Positions 16,884 to 25,531 of a stretch of DNA of 64,000 bases are shown here, piece after piece. The stretch is from Ensifer sp. MPMI2T. Its GTDB lineage: Bacteria; Pseudomonadota; Alphaproteobacteria; Rhizobiales; Rhizobiaceae. Position numbers and translations under genes: made by a program. How positions within the stretch are numbered: the first letter of the stretch is position 1; each line of letters starts with the position of its first letter. The stretch is taken from contig NZ_SRXN01000009.1 of the NCBI RefSeq assembly GCF_004827385.1, forward strand, positions 1-64,000, read 5' to 3'. The notes beneath the pieces are model-generated. The model ran no database searches, was not told the DNA's origin, and saw nothing but the letters and a program-made list of their open reading frames with translations.

Positions 16884-17800
16884 AGCAGACCTCCATGCGT
16901 TGCACGTCCAGGCATTCCGGAAAGATACATGTGCACGGCAACCAGCGCCTCGGAAGCGGGACGGTCGGTCCTATGCGGGATGAAGGTCCAGCCGAGGTGC
17001 CTGAGGCTCGAGCCCAAGCTGTCGCGGCGGGCGAGGTAGGCGCGCTGATAATCCTCCTGCAGAACCTCGGCGCGTCCGGCGGTGAGCTTTTCGCCGGTCT
17101 CGGGGTCGGTGAATTCCGTTCGCCCCGCATAGGGGAAGACCTCTTCCGCCGGGTCGGCGATCTCAACCATATGTCCGCGGAAGCCGCGGCGTGCGAGCGG
17201 GGCAAGACGCTCCATCACCTTGTCGGCAGGGTCGAGAAAATCGCCGATCAGCACAAGATCGCTGGCATTGCGGATCATGTTGGTCTCGGGCAGACCCTCA
17301 GAAAGCGAGCTCAGCATGATCGCGGTTGCCAATCGTTCGGCGGCATTGCGCGCCGAGACCGGCTCCATGACGCCGGGGCAGCCGATCCGTTCGCCGGAGC
17401 GGGCAAGAATTTCGGCAAGCGCCAGCATCAGCACGAGTGCACGGCTTTCCTTGGAGACCGCACCGAGCGTCGACTTGTACATCATCGAGGGCGATAGGTC
17501 TGCCCAAAGCCAGATCGTATGGGCTGCCTCCCATTCGCGGTCCCGGACATAGGTATGGTCGTCGCGGGCGGAGCGGCGCCAGTCGATGCGCGACAGGCTT
17601 TCGCCCTCGCTGTAGGGGCGGAACTGCCAGAAATTTTCGCCGATACCCCGCTTGCGTCTGCCATGCCAGCCGGAGATCACCGTGTTGGCAATCCTGCGCG
17701 CCTCGACGAGGCAGTCCGGAACGAGCATTGCGCGCTGCTGGGCGCGCGACAGGACTTCGCCGGAAGGGGTACGCGCGACAATGTGCCCGATGGAGGCCAT
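16880..17800 (-). CDS. DUF58 domain-containing protein
   Basis: 306 residues. The DUF58 signature FRPYSEGESLSRIDWRRSAR is at about residues 60-79, followed by a vWA-like strand LWADLSPSM with a DxSxS metal site. DUF58 proteins are consistently encoded beside MoxR ATPases and are thought to be their client adaptors. It starts ten bases after moxR and overlaps the next gene by four. No signal peptide, so cytoplasmic. Confidence 0.9.
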   Translation of the reverse strand: MASIGHIVARTPSGEVLSRAQQRAMLVPDCLVEARRIANTVISGWHGRRKRGIGENFWQFRPYSEGESLSRIDWRRSARDDHTYVRDREWEAAHTIWLWADLSPSMMYKSTLGAVSKESRALVLMLALAEILARSGERIGCPGVMEPVSARNAAERLATAIMLSSLSEGLPETNMIRNASDLVLIGDFLDPADKVMERLAPLARRGFRGHMVEIADPAEEVFPYAGRTEFTDPETGEKLTAGRAEVLQEDYQRAYLARRDSLGSSLRHLGWTFIPHRTDRPASEALVAVHMYLSGMPGRATHGGLL

Positions 17801-17810
17801 ACACTAACCC

Positions 17811-18824
17811 TTAACCCTTGGCTCGTTTCACCAGGCCGGCGATAACGTCGCGCACGGTCATGCCTTCCGCACGGGCGGCGAAGGTGAGCGCCATGCGGTG
17901 TTGCAGCACGGGTTCGGCAAGGGCCAGGATATCGTCGGCAGAAGGCGCCAGGCGACCGTCATAGAGGGCACGCGCACGGGCGCACAGCATCAGGGCCTGG
18001 CCCGCGCGCGGACCCGGGCCCCAGGCGACATTTTTGTCGGTGGTCGAGTTGCCGTTTCCTGGGCGGGCAGAGCGCACGAGCGACAGGATGGCATCCACCA
18101 CCTTTTCGCCGACCGGCATCTGGCGGATCAGACTTTGGATCTGCAGCAGGCGTTGGGCATCGATCACCGGTCGCGCTTCAGCTTCAGTGACGCCGGTCGT
18201 CTCCAGCAGGATTTGCCGTTCGGCGGCAAGCTCGGGGTAGCCGACATCGACCTGCATCAGGAAACGGTCGAGCTGCGCTTCCGGCAGGGGGTAGGTTCCC
18301 TCCTGCTCGAGGGGGTTCTGGGTTGCGAGCACATGGAACGGCTGAGGCAGGTCCTTGCGGACGCCGGCAACGGTGATGTGATACTCCTGCATGGCCTGCA
18401 ACAGCGCCGACTGCGTGCGCGGCGAGGCGCGGTTAATCTCGTCCGCCATGAGCAGCTGCGTGAAGATCGGGCCGGGGACGAAACGGAATGACCGATAGCC
18501 CGCGGCATCCTGGTCCATCACTTCCGAGCCCAGAATGTCGGAAGGCATCAGGTCGGGCGTGAACTGGATACGGCTGTTGTCGAGCCCGAGAACGGTACCG
18601 AGCGTGGCGACGAGCTTGGTCTTGGCAAGGCCCGGTACGCCGACGAGCAGTGCATGGCCGCCGGACAGCACGGCGAGCAGCGTCTGCTCGACCACGCTTT
18701 CCTGGCCGAAGATCACCTTGCCGACTTCGGCTCGGATGAGCGCGATCTCACCCAGTGCGGCTTCCGCGGCCGCGACGATTGCCTTTTCGTCGGCCGCATC
18801 AGTCGCGCTTTTCATAACACTCAT
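17811..18824 (-). CDS. moxR: MoxR family AAA+ ATPase
   Basis: 337 residues. Walker A GVPGLAKTK (62-70), Walker B and sensor region LLMADEINRASPRTQSALLQAM, and the MoxR-specific ATQNPLEQEGTYPLPEAQLDRF. MoxR ATPases act as chaperones that assemble or activate vWA-domain or cofactor-containing proteins. First gene of a five-gene operon running to 11523; GGGAGAA precedes the ATG at 18824. Three partner genes with vWA folds follow directly, consistent with that role. Confidence 0.93.
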   Translation of the reverse strand: MSVMKSATDAADEKAIVAAAEAALGEIALIRAEVGKVIFGQESVVEQTLLAVLSGGHALLVGVPGLAKTKLVATLGTVLGLDNSRIQFTPDLMPSDILGSEVMDQDAAGYRSFRFVPGPIFTQLLMADEINRASPRTQSALLQAMQEYHITVAGVRKDLPQPFHVLATQNPLEQEGTYPLPEAQLDRFLMQVDVGYPELAAERQILLETTGVTEAEARPVIDAQRLLQIQSLIRQMPVGEKVVDAILSLVRSARPGNGNSTTDKNVAWGPGPRAGQALMLCARARALYDGRLAPSADDILALAEPVLQHRMALTFAARAEGMTVRDVIAGLVKRAKG

Positions 18825-19087
18825 CGCAATTCTCCCAGATCGTCGCTGCTGAACCGAATCGCCATTGCTTAATATTCAGTCCCAATTTTTCAATTTAGAC
18901 CCTGGCGGACGGCTGACAAGCCGCCGTCAACGCACTATGTCGTGAGCTTGCAGGACGCTCGCCGTGCATCCCGCATGCTCGTTGATGCGGACGGAATGCC
19001 CAAAACCAGAGGCTGGAGCATCCCTCGCACGCTCATCTGAACGCGTCATGCTTCAGAAGCAAGATCGAGACCAAACGGGACGGAACG

Positions 19088-19711
19088 ATGGCAGAAGCCG
19101 AGATTCAGCAAACGGGCGACGCGGCCGGCCTTGCCGCGCTGATTGCCCGCGCCGCCGGCGAAAGGGGCGGCGAAGCGCGGGGATTGCCGCCGGTCGACCG
19201 TTGGAATCCGCCGTTTTGCGGCGATATCGACATGGAAATCCGCGGCGATGGAACATGGTTCTATATGGGGACACCGATCGGTCGCCAGCCGCTCGTGCGG
19301 CTGTTTTCCACCGTGCTTCGCAAGGACGAAGACGGAAAGACCTACCTTGTCACGCCAGTGGAAAAAGTCGGCATCCGCATTGCCGATGCTCCGTTCATCG
19401 CCGTGGAAATGAGCGTGACTGTCCAGGACGGCGAAAATGTCCTGACGTTTCGCACCAATGTCGGCGACGTGGTGGAGGCAGGGCCGGAGCATCCCCTTCG
19501 CTTCGTCGTCCATGGCGAAAATCGCGAACTGAAACCCTACCTTCATGTGCGTGGGCGGCTTGAGGCGCTCGTATCGAGGCCCGTGATGTACGACATTGTT
19601 GAACTCGGCGAAACCGTCGAGTTCGATGGCGTCGACATGTTCTGCGTCAAATCGTCCGGCGCGATCTTTCCGATCATGCCGGCGGCCGAGTTGGAAGCCC
19701 TGTCGCAATGA
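19088..19711 (+). CDS. DUF1285 domain-containing protein
   Basis: 207 residues, a conserved proteobacterial family of unknown function with a known fold made of two barrel-like halves. Recognisable stretches: RWNPPFCGDIDMEIRGDGTWFYMGTPIGR near residues 38-66 and KVGIRIADAPFIAVEM. It starts an operon with a Nudix hydrolase and the CCA-adding enzyme, each joined by a four-base ATGA overlap. That link to RNA end metabolism is conserved in Rhizobiales and is the only functional clue. Confidence 0.88.
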   Translation: MAEAEIQQTGDAAGLAALIARAAGERGGEARGLPPVDRWNPPFCGDIDMEIRGDGTWFYMGTPIGRQPLVRLFSTVLRKDEDGKTYLVTPVEKVGIRIADAPFIAVEMSVTVQDGENVLTFRTNVGDVVEAGPEHPLRFVVHGENRELKPYLHVRGRLEALVSRPVMYDIVELGETVEFDGVDMFCVKSSGAIFPIMPAAELEALSQ

Positions 19712-20340
19712 CAAATCATCCCTTTTCCGCCGATGAGTTCCGCCGCAGGGCGCTCGCCCAGACAGGCGGACCGATTGAGACGGCCTGGCGCGATCACGGC
19801 GATTTCCTGCTCAATCCGGGCATCGTGCCCTACCTCGAAACCCTCCATTTGAAGGACGCGGCCGTGCTTGTGCCGGTCGTCGACGACGGAGAAGACGCGA
19901 GCGTGATCTTTACGCAGCGGACGGCGACATTGCGCAAGCATTCGGGTCAGGTCGCCTTTCCGGGCGGGGCCGTCGATCCCGAGGACCAGTCCATCGAGGT
20001 TGCGGCGCTTCGCGAGGCACAGGAAGAGATCGGGCTCGATCCTCGCTTCGTGGAGACGATCGGCCGTCTGCCGCACTATATGGCCATGTCGGGCTTCCGC
20101 ATCACGCCGGTGCTCGCGGTCGTGCAGCCTGGGTTCGAACTCGCGCCCAATCCGGAAGAGGTGGAAAGCGTGTTCGAAGTCCCGCTTTCTTTCTTGATGA
20201 ACCCTGTCAACCACGGGCGCGGACGCAGCCATTGGCAGGGTGCGGAGCGGCAATTCTATCGCATGCCCTACGGCGAACGGAACATCTGGGGAATTACGGC
20301 GGGGATCGTCCGCATGCTCTACGAAAGGCTTTATGCATGA
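19708..20340 (+). CDS. Nudix hydrolase, CoA pyrophosphatase type
   Basis: 210 residues. The CoA-pyrophosphatase (UPF0035) motif RTATLRKHSGQVAFPGG leads into the Nudix box GGAVDPEDQSIEVAALREAQEEIGL, which is complete. Such enzymes split CoA or acyl-CoA into 3'-phospho-ADP and phosphopantetheine. Both ends overlap neighbours by four bases (DUF1285 upstream, CCA-adding enzyme downstream), so the three are one translationally coupled unit. Confidence 0.92.
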   Translation: MTNHPFSADEFRRRALAQTGGPIETAWRDHGDFLLNPGIVPYLETLHLKDAAVLVPVVDDGEDASVIFTQRTATLRKHSGQVAFPGGAVDPEDQSIEVAALREAQEEIGLDPRFVETIGRLPHYMAMSGFRITPVLAVVQPGFELAPNPEEVESVFEVPLSFLMNPVNHGRGRSHWQGAERQFYRMPYGERNIWGITAGIVRMLYERLYA

Positions 20341-21599
20341 CTTCCGTTGCGGCTGAGGCTTGGTTTCAGGCTCCCTCGCTCCGGCGCGTTTTCGACGTCC
20401 TGAACGTCGACGGCGGCGAAGTGCGCGTTGTCGGCGGCGCGATCCGCAACAGTCTCATGGGGCTGCCTGCCGGCGATGTCGACATGGCGACCACCTGGTG
20501 GCCGGAGGAGGTTGCTGAACGGGCGAAGGCCGCGGGCATCAAGGTCGTGCCGACCGGTGTCGACCATGGCACGGTCACCCTCGTCATCGACCGGACGCCC
20601 TATGAAGTGACGACGCTGCGCCGCGACGTGGCAACCGACGGGCGCCGTGCCGAAGTGGCCTTCGGGACCGATTGGCAGGCGGACGCAGAGCGCCGTGATT
20701 TCACGATCAACGCCCTCTATGCAGACAGCAAAGGCCAGGTAATCGATCATGTCGGCGGCATTGCCGACATCGAGAGCCGGACGCTGCGTTTCATCGGCAA
20801 TGCCCCCGAGCGCGTCCGGGAAGATTATCTGCGCATCCTGCGCTTCTTCCGGTTCTTCGCCTATTACGGCGCCGGCCGGCCGGACGCAGATGGGCTCCGG
20901 GCCTGCGCACAGGCACGCGCAAAGCTTTCGACGCTTTCGGCGGAACGGGTCTGGTCCGAAACGAAGAAACTGCTCGCCGCCGATGATCCTGGCCGCGCGC
21001 TCCTGTGGATGCGCCAAACCGGCGTGCTCACCGAAATCCTGCCGGAGACCGAGAAATGGGGCATCGACGCCATTCCCGGCCTGATTGCCGCCGAGAGGGC
21101 CTTTTCTTGGAAGCCGGATCCGCTGCTCCGTTTGGCGGCGATCGTTCCTCCGGATGCGGAACGGCTCGAGGCCATGGCAGCGCGATTGCGTCTATCGAAG
21201 GCGGAGGCCGCCTATTTCGCGCGGTTTGCAAGTGCTCCAACCATTCCCGTGACGCTCGCCGATGCGGCTCTCGACCGCCAGCTTTACCGCTATGGCGCCG
21301 AGGGGATCACAACGCACCTGCGGCTCACGCTGGCATCCTCGCGCCGCCTGTCCGAAAACGATCCGGCGCTTCTTCCCGAAACGGCCGCGTTTCAGCGGCT
21401 CCTGTCGCGTGCGGAGAAGTGGCAGCGCCCCGTCTTTCCTTTGACCGGAGCTGATGTCCTGAAGGCGGGCATTCCGGCCGGCCCTAAGGTCGGCGAAATG
21501 CTTTCCGAGCTCGAAAATTTCTGGATCGAGCGCAATTTCGCCCCCACCCGGGCAGCGCTCGCGGCCCGGCTCGAATCGATGGTGCCCGACACCAAGTGA
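20337..21599 (+). CDS. cca: CCA tRNA nucleotidyltransferase / poly(A) polymerase family
   Basis: 420 residues, class II nucleotidyltransferase that adds or repairs the 3' CCA of tRNA. Visible: VRVVGGAIRNSLMG, the catalytic GDVDMAT (DxD), RRDFTINALY, and ERVREDYLRILRFFRFFAY. The start ATG at 20337 overlaps the preceding stop as ATGA; a frame open to 20232 is ignored. No HD domain is apparent. Members of this family from alphaproteobacteria are usually the CCA enzyme, though poly(A) polymerases look alike. Confidence 0.92.
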   Translation: MTSVAAEAWFQAPSLRRVFDVLNVDGGEVRVVGGAIRNSLMGLPAGDVDMATTWWPEEVAERAKAAGIKVVPTGVDHGTVTLVIDRTPYEVTTLRRDVATDGRRAEVAFGTDWQADAERRDFTINALYADSKGQVIDHVGGIADIESRTLRFIGNAPERVREDYLRILRFFRFFAYYGAGRPDADGLRACAQARAKLSTLSAERVWSETKKLLAADDPGRALLWMRQTGVLTEILPETEKWGIDAIPGLIAAERAFSWKPDPLLRLAAIVPPDAERLEAMAARLRLSKAEAAYFARFASAPTIPVTLADAALDRQLYRYGAEGITTHLRLTLASSRRLSENDPALLPETAAFQRLLSRAEKWQRPVFPLTGADVLKAGIPAGPKVGEMLSELENFWIERNFAPTRAALAARLESMVPDTK

Positions 21600-21675
21600 C
21601 ATCAGTGGAGCGATGCCGCTCGCTTCCCAATCACGCGCGACATGAACGCGGCAGTAAGGCCTTGCTCCACTCCGG

Positions 21676-21861
21676 TCAGGCGGCCTTGCTTTCGTCGACG
21701 ATCCGAACCTTGATGTTGTTGATCATGTTCTCGCGTATCGTCGTTTCGCCGTGGGTTACGCGCATGTGCTCCACAGCACGACGGACGATTTCTGCATCAT
21801 TGTCGGCGCGGGTGTGCCATTCACAACCCGGGACGAGCGAACCGCATTCAAACAAGCGCAT
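21676..21861 (-). CDS. DUF1059 domain-containing small protein
   Basis: 61 residues from the ATG at 21861, with GGGAGG before it. The sequence CGSLVPGCEWHTRADNDAE followed by VEHMRVTHGE is diagnostic of DUF1059, a small soluble family with two conserved Cys and a His, of unknown function. It converges with the cca gene and has a family 2 mosaic element immediately upstream. Confidence 0.85.
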   Translation of the reverse strand: MRLFECGSLVPGCEWHTRADNDAEIVRRAVEHMRVTHGETTIRENMINNIKVRIVDESKAA

Positions 21862-21892
21862 CGTGTGCTCCCTCCTCTGCTGCTGGCTCGAC

Positions 21893-21995
21893 TGCATGTA
21901 TCCTTAAATCGTAACCGATTTAAGGATAAAAACATGCAGCAATTCAAAGTGCTACAGCGACCGTTGCGCGTCTGACAATACGCGCGGCGCTGTAG
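21893..21995. repeat. Two-palindrome mosaic element, family 2
   Basis: The first palindrome CCTTAAATCG..CGATTTAAGG is followed by ATGCAGCAATTCAAAGTGCT and then a second palindrome (CTACAGCG..CGCTGTAG enclosing GCGCGTC and a GACAATACGCGC turn). Related copies: 7288, 23741, 25003 (reversed), 42790, 45452, 54853 (reversed), 56476. The rest of the gap to 22220 holds no gene that I can see. Confidence 0.85.
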
Positions 21996-22220
21996 GCGCA
22001 GTCACGCCCCAATTGCGTGCACTGCAAAATTCAAGCGCGACATTAACACCCGACGCCGACAAATTGTTCCACCTGTCCCGCGGAGATTTTGCGGGGGCCG
22101 AGGTTTGCGGCGGGAGGGGGCAGCTTTCTAACGGCAACGCGAAGAAACTTCTATAGAATTGCACGTCATTGATGTTATGGCTTTGCCTTCTTTGAGACTC
22201 GCAGAGGCTGTTTTCCCATC

Positions 22221-22766
22221 ATGAACGCGACCGTTCAATCGGAACTGATTTCCTCCATCCGGAGCATCCCGGATTATCCGAAGCCAGGCGTCATGTTTCG
22301 CGACATCACGACGTTGCTCGGCAATCCGAAGGCTTTCCGCCGCGCGATCGACGAGCTCGTCCAGCCCTATGCCGGAACAAAAATCGAGAAGATCGCGGGC
22401 ATCGAGGCGCGCGGCTTCATTTTGGGCGGCGCGATCGCCCACCAGCTTGCGGCCGGCTTCGTGCCGATCCGAAAGAAGGGCAAGCTGCCGCACGATACCG
22501 TCCGCATCGCCTATAGCCTCGAATACGGCGTGGACGAGATGGAAATGCACAGGGATGCGATCCAGCCAGGAGAGAAGGTGATCCTGGTCGATGACCTCAT
22601 TGCCACCGGCGGAACCGCCGAAGGCGCGGTCAAGCTTCTGAAGCAGATGGGAGCGGAAATCGTGGCCGCATGCTTCATCATCGATCTGCCAGAGCTTGGC
22701 GGGCGCAAAAAGCTCGAAGCTCTCGGCGTCAATGTCCGCACGCTGATCGAATTCGCGGGGCATTGA
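22221..22766 (+). CDS. apt: Adenine phosphoribosyltransferase
   Basis: 181 residues, normal for Apt, which salvages adenine with PRPP to AMP. The PRPP loop [17 protein letters not shown] lies around residues 116-132. The dimer-adjacent [15 protein letters not shown] and the N-terminal [18 protein letters not shown] are family signatures. Monocistronic; a CTATAG sequence about 65 bases upstream could be a -10 element, but no convincing -35 is seen. Confidence 0.96.
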   Translation: MNATVQSELISSIRSIPDYPKPGVMFRDITTLLGNPKAFRRAIDELVQPYAGTKIEKIAGIEARGFILGGAIAHQLAAGFVPIRKKGKLPHDTVRIAYSLEYGVDEMEMHRDAIQPGEKVILVDDLIATGGTAEGAVKLLKQMGAEIVAACFIIDLPELGGRKKLEALGVNVRTLIEFAGH

Positions 22767-22788
22767 AGCGCTTCGCCTCAACTCGACT

Positions 22789-23259
22789 TCAGGTGAATTC
22801 GATCACCTTGCTTTCGAACTGGATGACGGTTTCGCCGTGCTGGTTCTCGCCTTCGCAAAGGATGGTGTTGATGCGCCATCCGGGTCTCGACGCGACGGTT
22901 CGCGCCTCGAGAAAGGTGACCGCGTAGGTTACCGTGTCGCCGGCATAGACCGGCTTCAGCCACTTGAGTTCGCGAAAGCCGGGTGAGGGGCCGAGTTTCG
23001 GCGCGTGCAGCCCCTCGGCCGCCAGGCGCCGGATCTCATCCTTCCAGAACCGCACGAAACATTGCATCCAGCCGGCGCTCGTGTGCCAACCGGACGCGCA
23101 AAGCCCCCCGAAGAGCGAGTGCTTGGCCTCTTCCGCGTCGAGATGGAATGACTGCGGGTCGAAGTTGCGCGCGAAACGGACGATGTCTTCTGCTGTGAAT
23201 GTCAGGCTGCCGATCACGGTTTTTCGGCCGGCTGCGTAGATTTCCGCCAACGTCATCAT
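22789..23259 (-). CDS. MaoC family dehydratase (second of a tandem pair)
   Basis: 156 residues, single hot-dog domain. The active-site region DPQSFHLDAEEAKHSLFGG then ASGWHTSAGWMQ holds the Asp and His of (R)-hydratases. Members hydrate enoyl-CoA or act on related thioesters; substrate unknown. It starts inside the last codons of the upstream paralogue (four-base overlap). The two share the pattern HLDEEA..GGLxASGWHTSA and probably form a heterodimer or arose by duplication. Confidence 0.88.
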   Translation of the reverse strand: MMTLAEIYAAGRKTVIGSLTFTAEDIVRFARNFDPQSFHLDAEEAKHSLFGGLCASGWHTSAGWMQCFVRFWKDEIRRLAAEGLHAPKLGPSPGFRELKWLKPVYAGDTVTYAVTFLEARTVASRPGWRINTILCEGENQHGETVIQFESKVIEFT

Positions 23260-23711
23260 AGCCGCAGCCCCCGGTCACGGAGGCGGAAAAGGACGGAGCA
23301 TTCCGAAACCGCGATCGCTTCCCCCGTCTGATTGCTGATCTCGTTGCGGAACTTGACGATGCCGACGCTCGGTTTTGACTTCGACTGCCGCGCTCCGAGG
23401 ACCAAGCTGAAGCCTGTCAGCACGTCGCCTGCGAGCACCGGCTTCTTCCAGTCCATGAAGTCGATGCCCGGCGAACCTTGAGAGGAGGATTTGCCGAGAA
23501 ACGCGTCGATCATCATACGCATGCCGATCGCGCTCGTGTGCCAGCCGGAGGCAGAGAGCCCGCCGAGAATGCTGCGCTTGCCGGCCTCTTCGTCCAGGTG
23601 CATCGGCTGCGGATCGAACTCGCTGGCGAAGGCGATGATGTCGGGTGCCTGCACGGCGACTGGCTGGTAGTCGAAGCGCCGGCCTGGCGTGAAGTCCTCG
23701 AAATAGAGCAT
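23256..23711 (-). CDS. MaoC family dehydratase (first of a tandem pair)
   Basis: 151 residues, single hot-dog domain with DPQPMHLDEEAGKRSILGG and ASGWHTSAIGMRMM at the active site. In tandem MaoC pairs, one partner often carries the catalytic residues and the other the binding tunnel; here both retain the Asp/His motif. Translational coupling to the downstream paralogue suggests a two-protein complex. Confidence 0.88.
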   Translation of the reverse strand: MLYFEDFTPGRRFDYQPVAVQAPDIIAFASEFDPQPMHLDEEAGKRSILGGLSASGWHTSAIGMRMMIDAFLGKSSSQGSPGIDFMDWKKPVLAGDVLTGFSLVLGARQSKSKPSVGIVKFRNEISNQTGEAIAVSECSVLFRLRDRGLRL

Positions 23712-23740
23712 GCCGGCCTCCCTCGTTGCCGGATATGTGC

Positions 23741-23809
23741 TGCTATGCGGCCCTACCGCATGTTTCCCTAAATCGAAGACAATTTAAGGACGGCGCTGTG
23801 CCGCATAGC
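23741..23809. repeat. Mosaic element, family 2 (short variant)
   Basis: An outer inverted repeat GCTATGCGGC..GCCGCATAGC encloses the AT-rich palindrome CCTAAATCG..CAATTTAAGG. The distal hairpin of complete family 2 elements is missing. It separates the MaoC start from the ychF stop. Confidence 0.65.
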
Positions 23810-23816
23810 CACCGCG

Positions 23817-24920
23817 TCAGGTGTTGAAGCGGAAATGGATGACGTCGCCGTCCTGGACGACGTATTCCTTGCCTTCGTCGCGCGCCTTGCCGGCTTCCTT
23901 CGCGCCGGTTTCGCCGCCGAGCGCAATATAGTCATCATAAGCGATTGTGTTCGCGCGAATAAAGCCGCGTTCGAAATCCGTGTGAATGACGCCGGCGGCC
24001 TGCGGTGCCTTGGTACCGCGCGGAATGGTCCACGCACGTGTTTCCTTCGGGCCTACCGTGAAATAGGTGATGAGGTCGAGCAGCTTGTAGCCGGCGCGGA
24101 TCAGCCGGTCGAGACCGGCCTCCTCGAGGCCGAGCGCAGCAAGGAATTCCTTGGCTTCCTCCTCGGGGAGTTGTGCGACCTCCGACTCGATCGCAGCCGA
24201 GATGACAACGGTTTCGGCACCTTGGGCCTTTGCCATTTCGGCGACTGCGCGCGTGTGTTCGTTGCCGGTGGCGGCGTCGCTTTCGGCGACGTTGCAAACG
24301 TAGAGCACCGGATGGGAGGTGAGGAGATTGAGGCCCTGCAGGACGCGCAATTCGTCCGCATCGAGCTTCGACAGCAGTGTGCGCACCGGCTTGCCTTCCT
24401 GCAGGAGCTTCAGCGAGGCTTCCATCACGGGAAGCTGTGCCATTGCATCCTTGTCCTTGCCGACCGCGCGCTTGCGCGTCTGGTCCGTGCGCCGCTCCAG
24501 GCTTTCGAGGTCGGCGAGCATCAGTTCGGTTTCGATCGTCTCGGCATCGGCAACCGGGTGGATGCGGCCTTCCACATGGGTGATGTCGTCATCTTCGAAG
24601 CAGCGCAGAACATGGACCACAGCGTCGACCTCGCGAATATTGGCGAGGAACTGGTTGCCGAGGCCTTCGCCCTTGGACGCGCCGCGCACGAGGCCGGCGA
24701 TGTCAACGAAGGAGATGCGCGTCGGGATGATCTCCTTTGATTTTGCGACATCGGCGAGCTTGCGCATGCGCGGATCCGGAACCGCGACTTCGCCGGTGTT
24801 CGGCTCGATCGTGCAGAAGGGATAGTTTGCCGCTTGCGCCGCTGCTGTCTTGGTGAGCGCATTGAAGAGTGTGGACTTGCCGACATTCGGCAGCCCGACG
24901 ATACCGCATTTGAAGCCCAT
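23817..24920 (-). CDS. ychF: Redox-regulated ATPase YchF (Obg-type P-loop)
   Basis: 367 residues, the standard YchF size. P-loop GLPNVGKSTLFNAL at 8-21, switch II DIAGLVRGASKGEGLGNQFL, the NVAES motif replacing NKxD (ATP over GTP preference), and a C-terminal TGS domain ending HFRFNT. YchF binds ribosomes and is involved in translation and the oxidative stress response. pth and rplY lie nearby, an order usual in alphaproteobacteria. Confidence 0.96.
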   Translation of the reverse strand: MGFKCGIVGLPNVGKSTLFNALTKTAAAQAANYPFCTIEPNTGEVAVPDPRMRKLADVAKSKEIIPTRISFVDIAGLVRGASKGEGLGNQFLANIREVDAVVHVLRCFEDDDITHVEGRIHPVADAETIETELMLADLESLERRTDQTRKRAVGKDKDAMAQLPVMEASLKLLQEGKPVRTLLSKLDADELRVLQGLNLLTSHPVLYVCNVAESDAATGNEHTRAVAEMAKAQGAETVVISAAIESEVAQLPEEEAKEFLAALGLEEAGLDRLIRAGYKLLDLITYFTVGPKETRAWTIPRGTKAPQAAGVIHTDFERGFIRANTIAYDDYIALGGETGAKEAGKARDEGKEYVVQDGDVIHFRFNT

Positions 24921-25002
24921 GGCTAAAACCTGTCTTTCTCGGATTGCTTGGCGGTGGCTATGGGGTAAAGGAGAGGAGCGGTCAAGCTCTTCACGCGCTT
25001 CT

Positions 25003-25102
25003 GACGCGCCGCGCGTCTTGTCTGACGCGCAAAGGACGCTGTAACGTTTTGAACTGCCGCATGTTTCCTTAGGTCGTTCGCGACCTAAGGAAACGTGCAG
25101 CA
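25003..25102. repeat. Two-palindrome mosaic element, family 2 (reversed)
   Basis: GACGCGCCGCGCGTC..GACGCGCAAAGGACGC, TGTAACGTTTTGAACTGC and TTTCCTTAGGTCG..CGACCTAAGGAAA make a full copy in reverse orientation. It sits between ychF (minus) and the clpS paralogue (plus), so it is not always at a 3' end. Confidence 0.8.
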
Positions 25103-25204
25103 GACCTTATCACCCGGCCTTCCCTTGAATGCCGATGCCCGACGCGTAATATTGTGCTGCGCGATGGTGATCGCCTCCTCATGTCATCAACGGGTGGATT
25201 TCCG

Positions 25205-25516
25205 ATGAGTGACAATGATGTTGCCGCAAAACCCAAGACCAGATCGAAGCCCAAGCTGCAGCGGCCGAAGCTCTATAAGGTTATTCTGGTCAACGACGAC
25301 TACACCCCGCGTGAATTCGTGGTCATGGTGCTCAAGGCCGTCTTCCGCATGAGCGAGGAGACCGGCTACCGGGTGATGATGACCGCACACAAGCTCGGCA
25401 CCTCGGTCGTCGTCGTCTGCGCCAGGGATATCGCCGAGACCAAGGCCAAGGAGGCGACCGATCTCGGCAAGGAAGGGGGCTATCCGCTGCTGTTCACGAC
25501 CGAGCCGGAGGAGTAG
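25205..25516 (+). CDS. clpS: ATP-dependent Clp protease adaptor ClpS (paralogue not linked to clpA)
   Basis: 103 residues from the ATG at 25205; an upstream in-frame start at 25154 would add 17 unconserved residues. The ClpS core is clear: YKVILVNDDYTPREFVVMVL, then MMTAHKLGTSVVVVCARDIAETK and YPLLFTTEPEE. ClpS delivers N-degron substrates to ClpA. Rhizobia and Agrobacterium carry two ClpS proteins: one next to clpA and a second, ClpS2, elsewhere. As no clpA is nearby, this is likely the second, whose substrate preference is narrower in Agrobacterium. Confidence 0.93.
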   Translation: MSDNDVAAKPKTRSKPKLQRPKLYKVILVNDDYTPREFVVMVLKAVFRMSEETGYRVMMTAHKLGTSVVVVCARDIAETKAKEATDLGKEGGYPLLFTTEPEE

Positions 25517-25531
25517 GTTCGGCCGGTTCCC

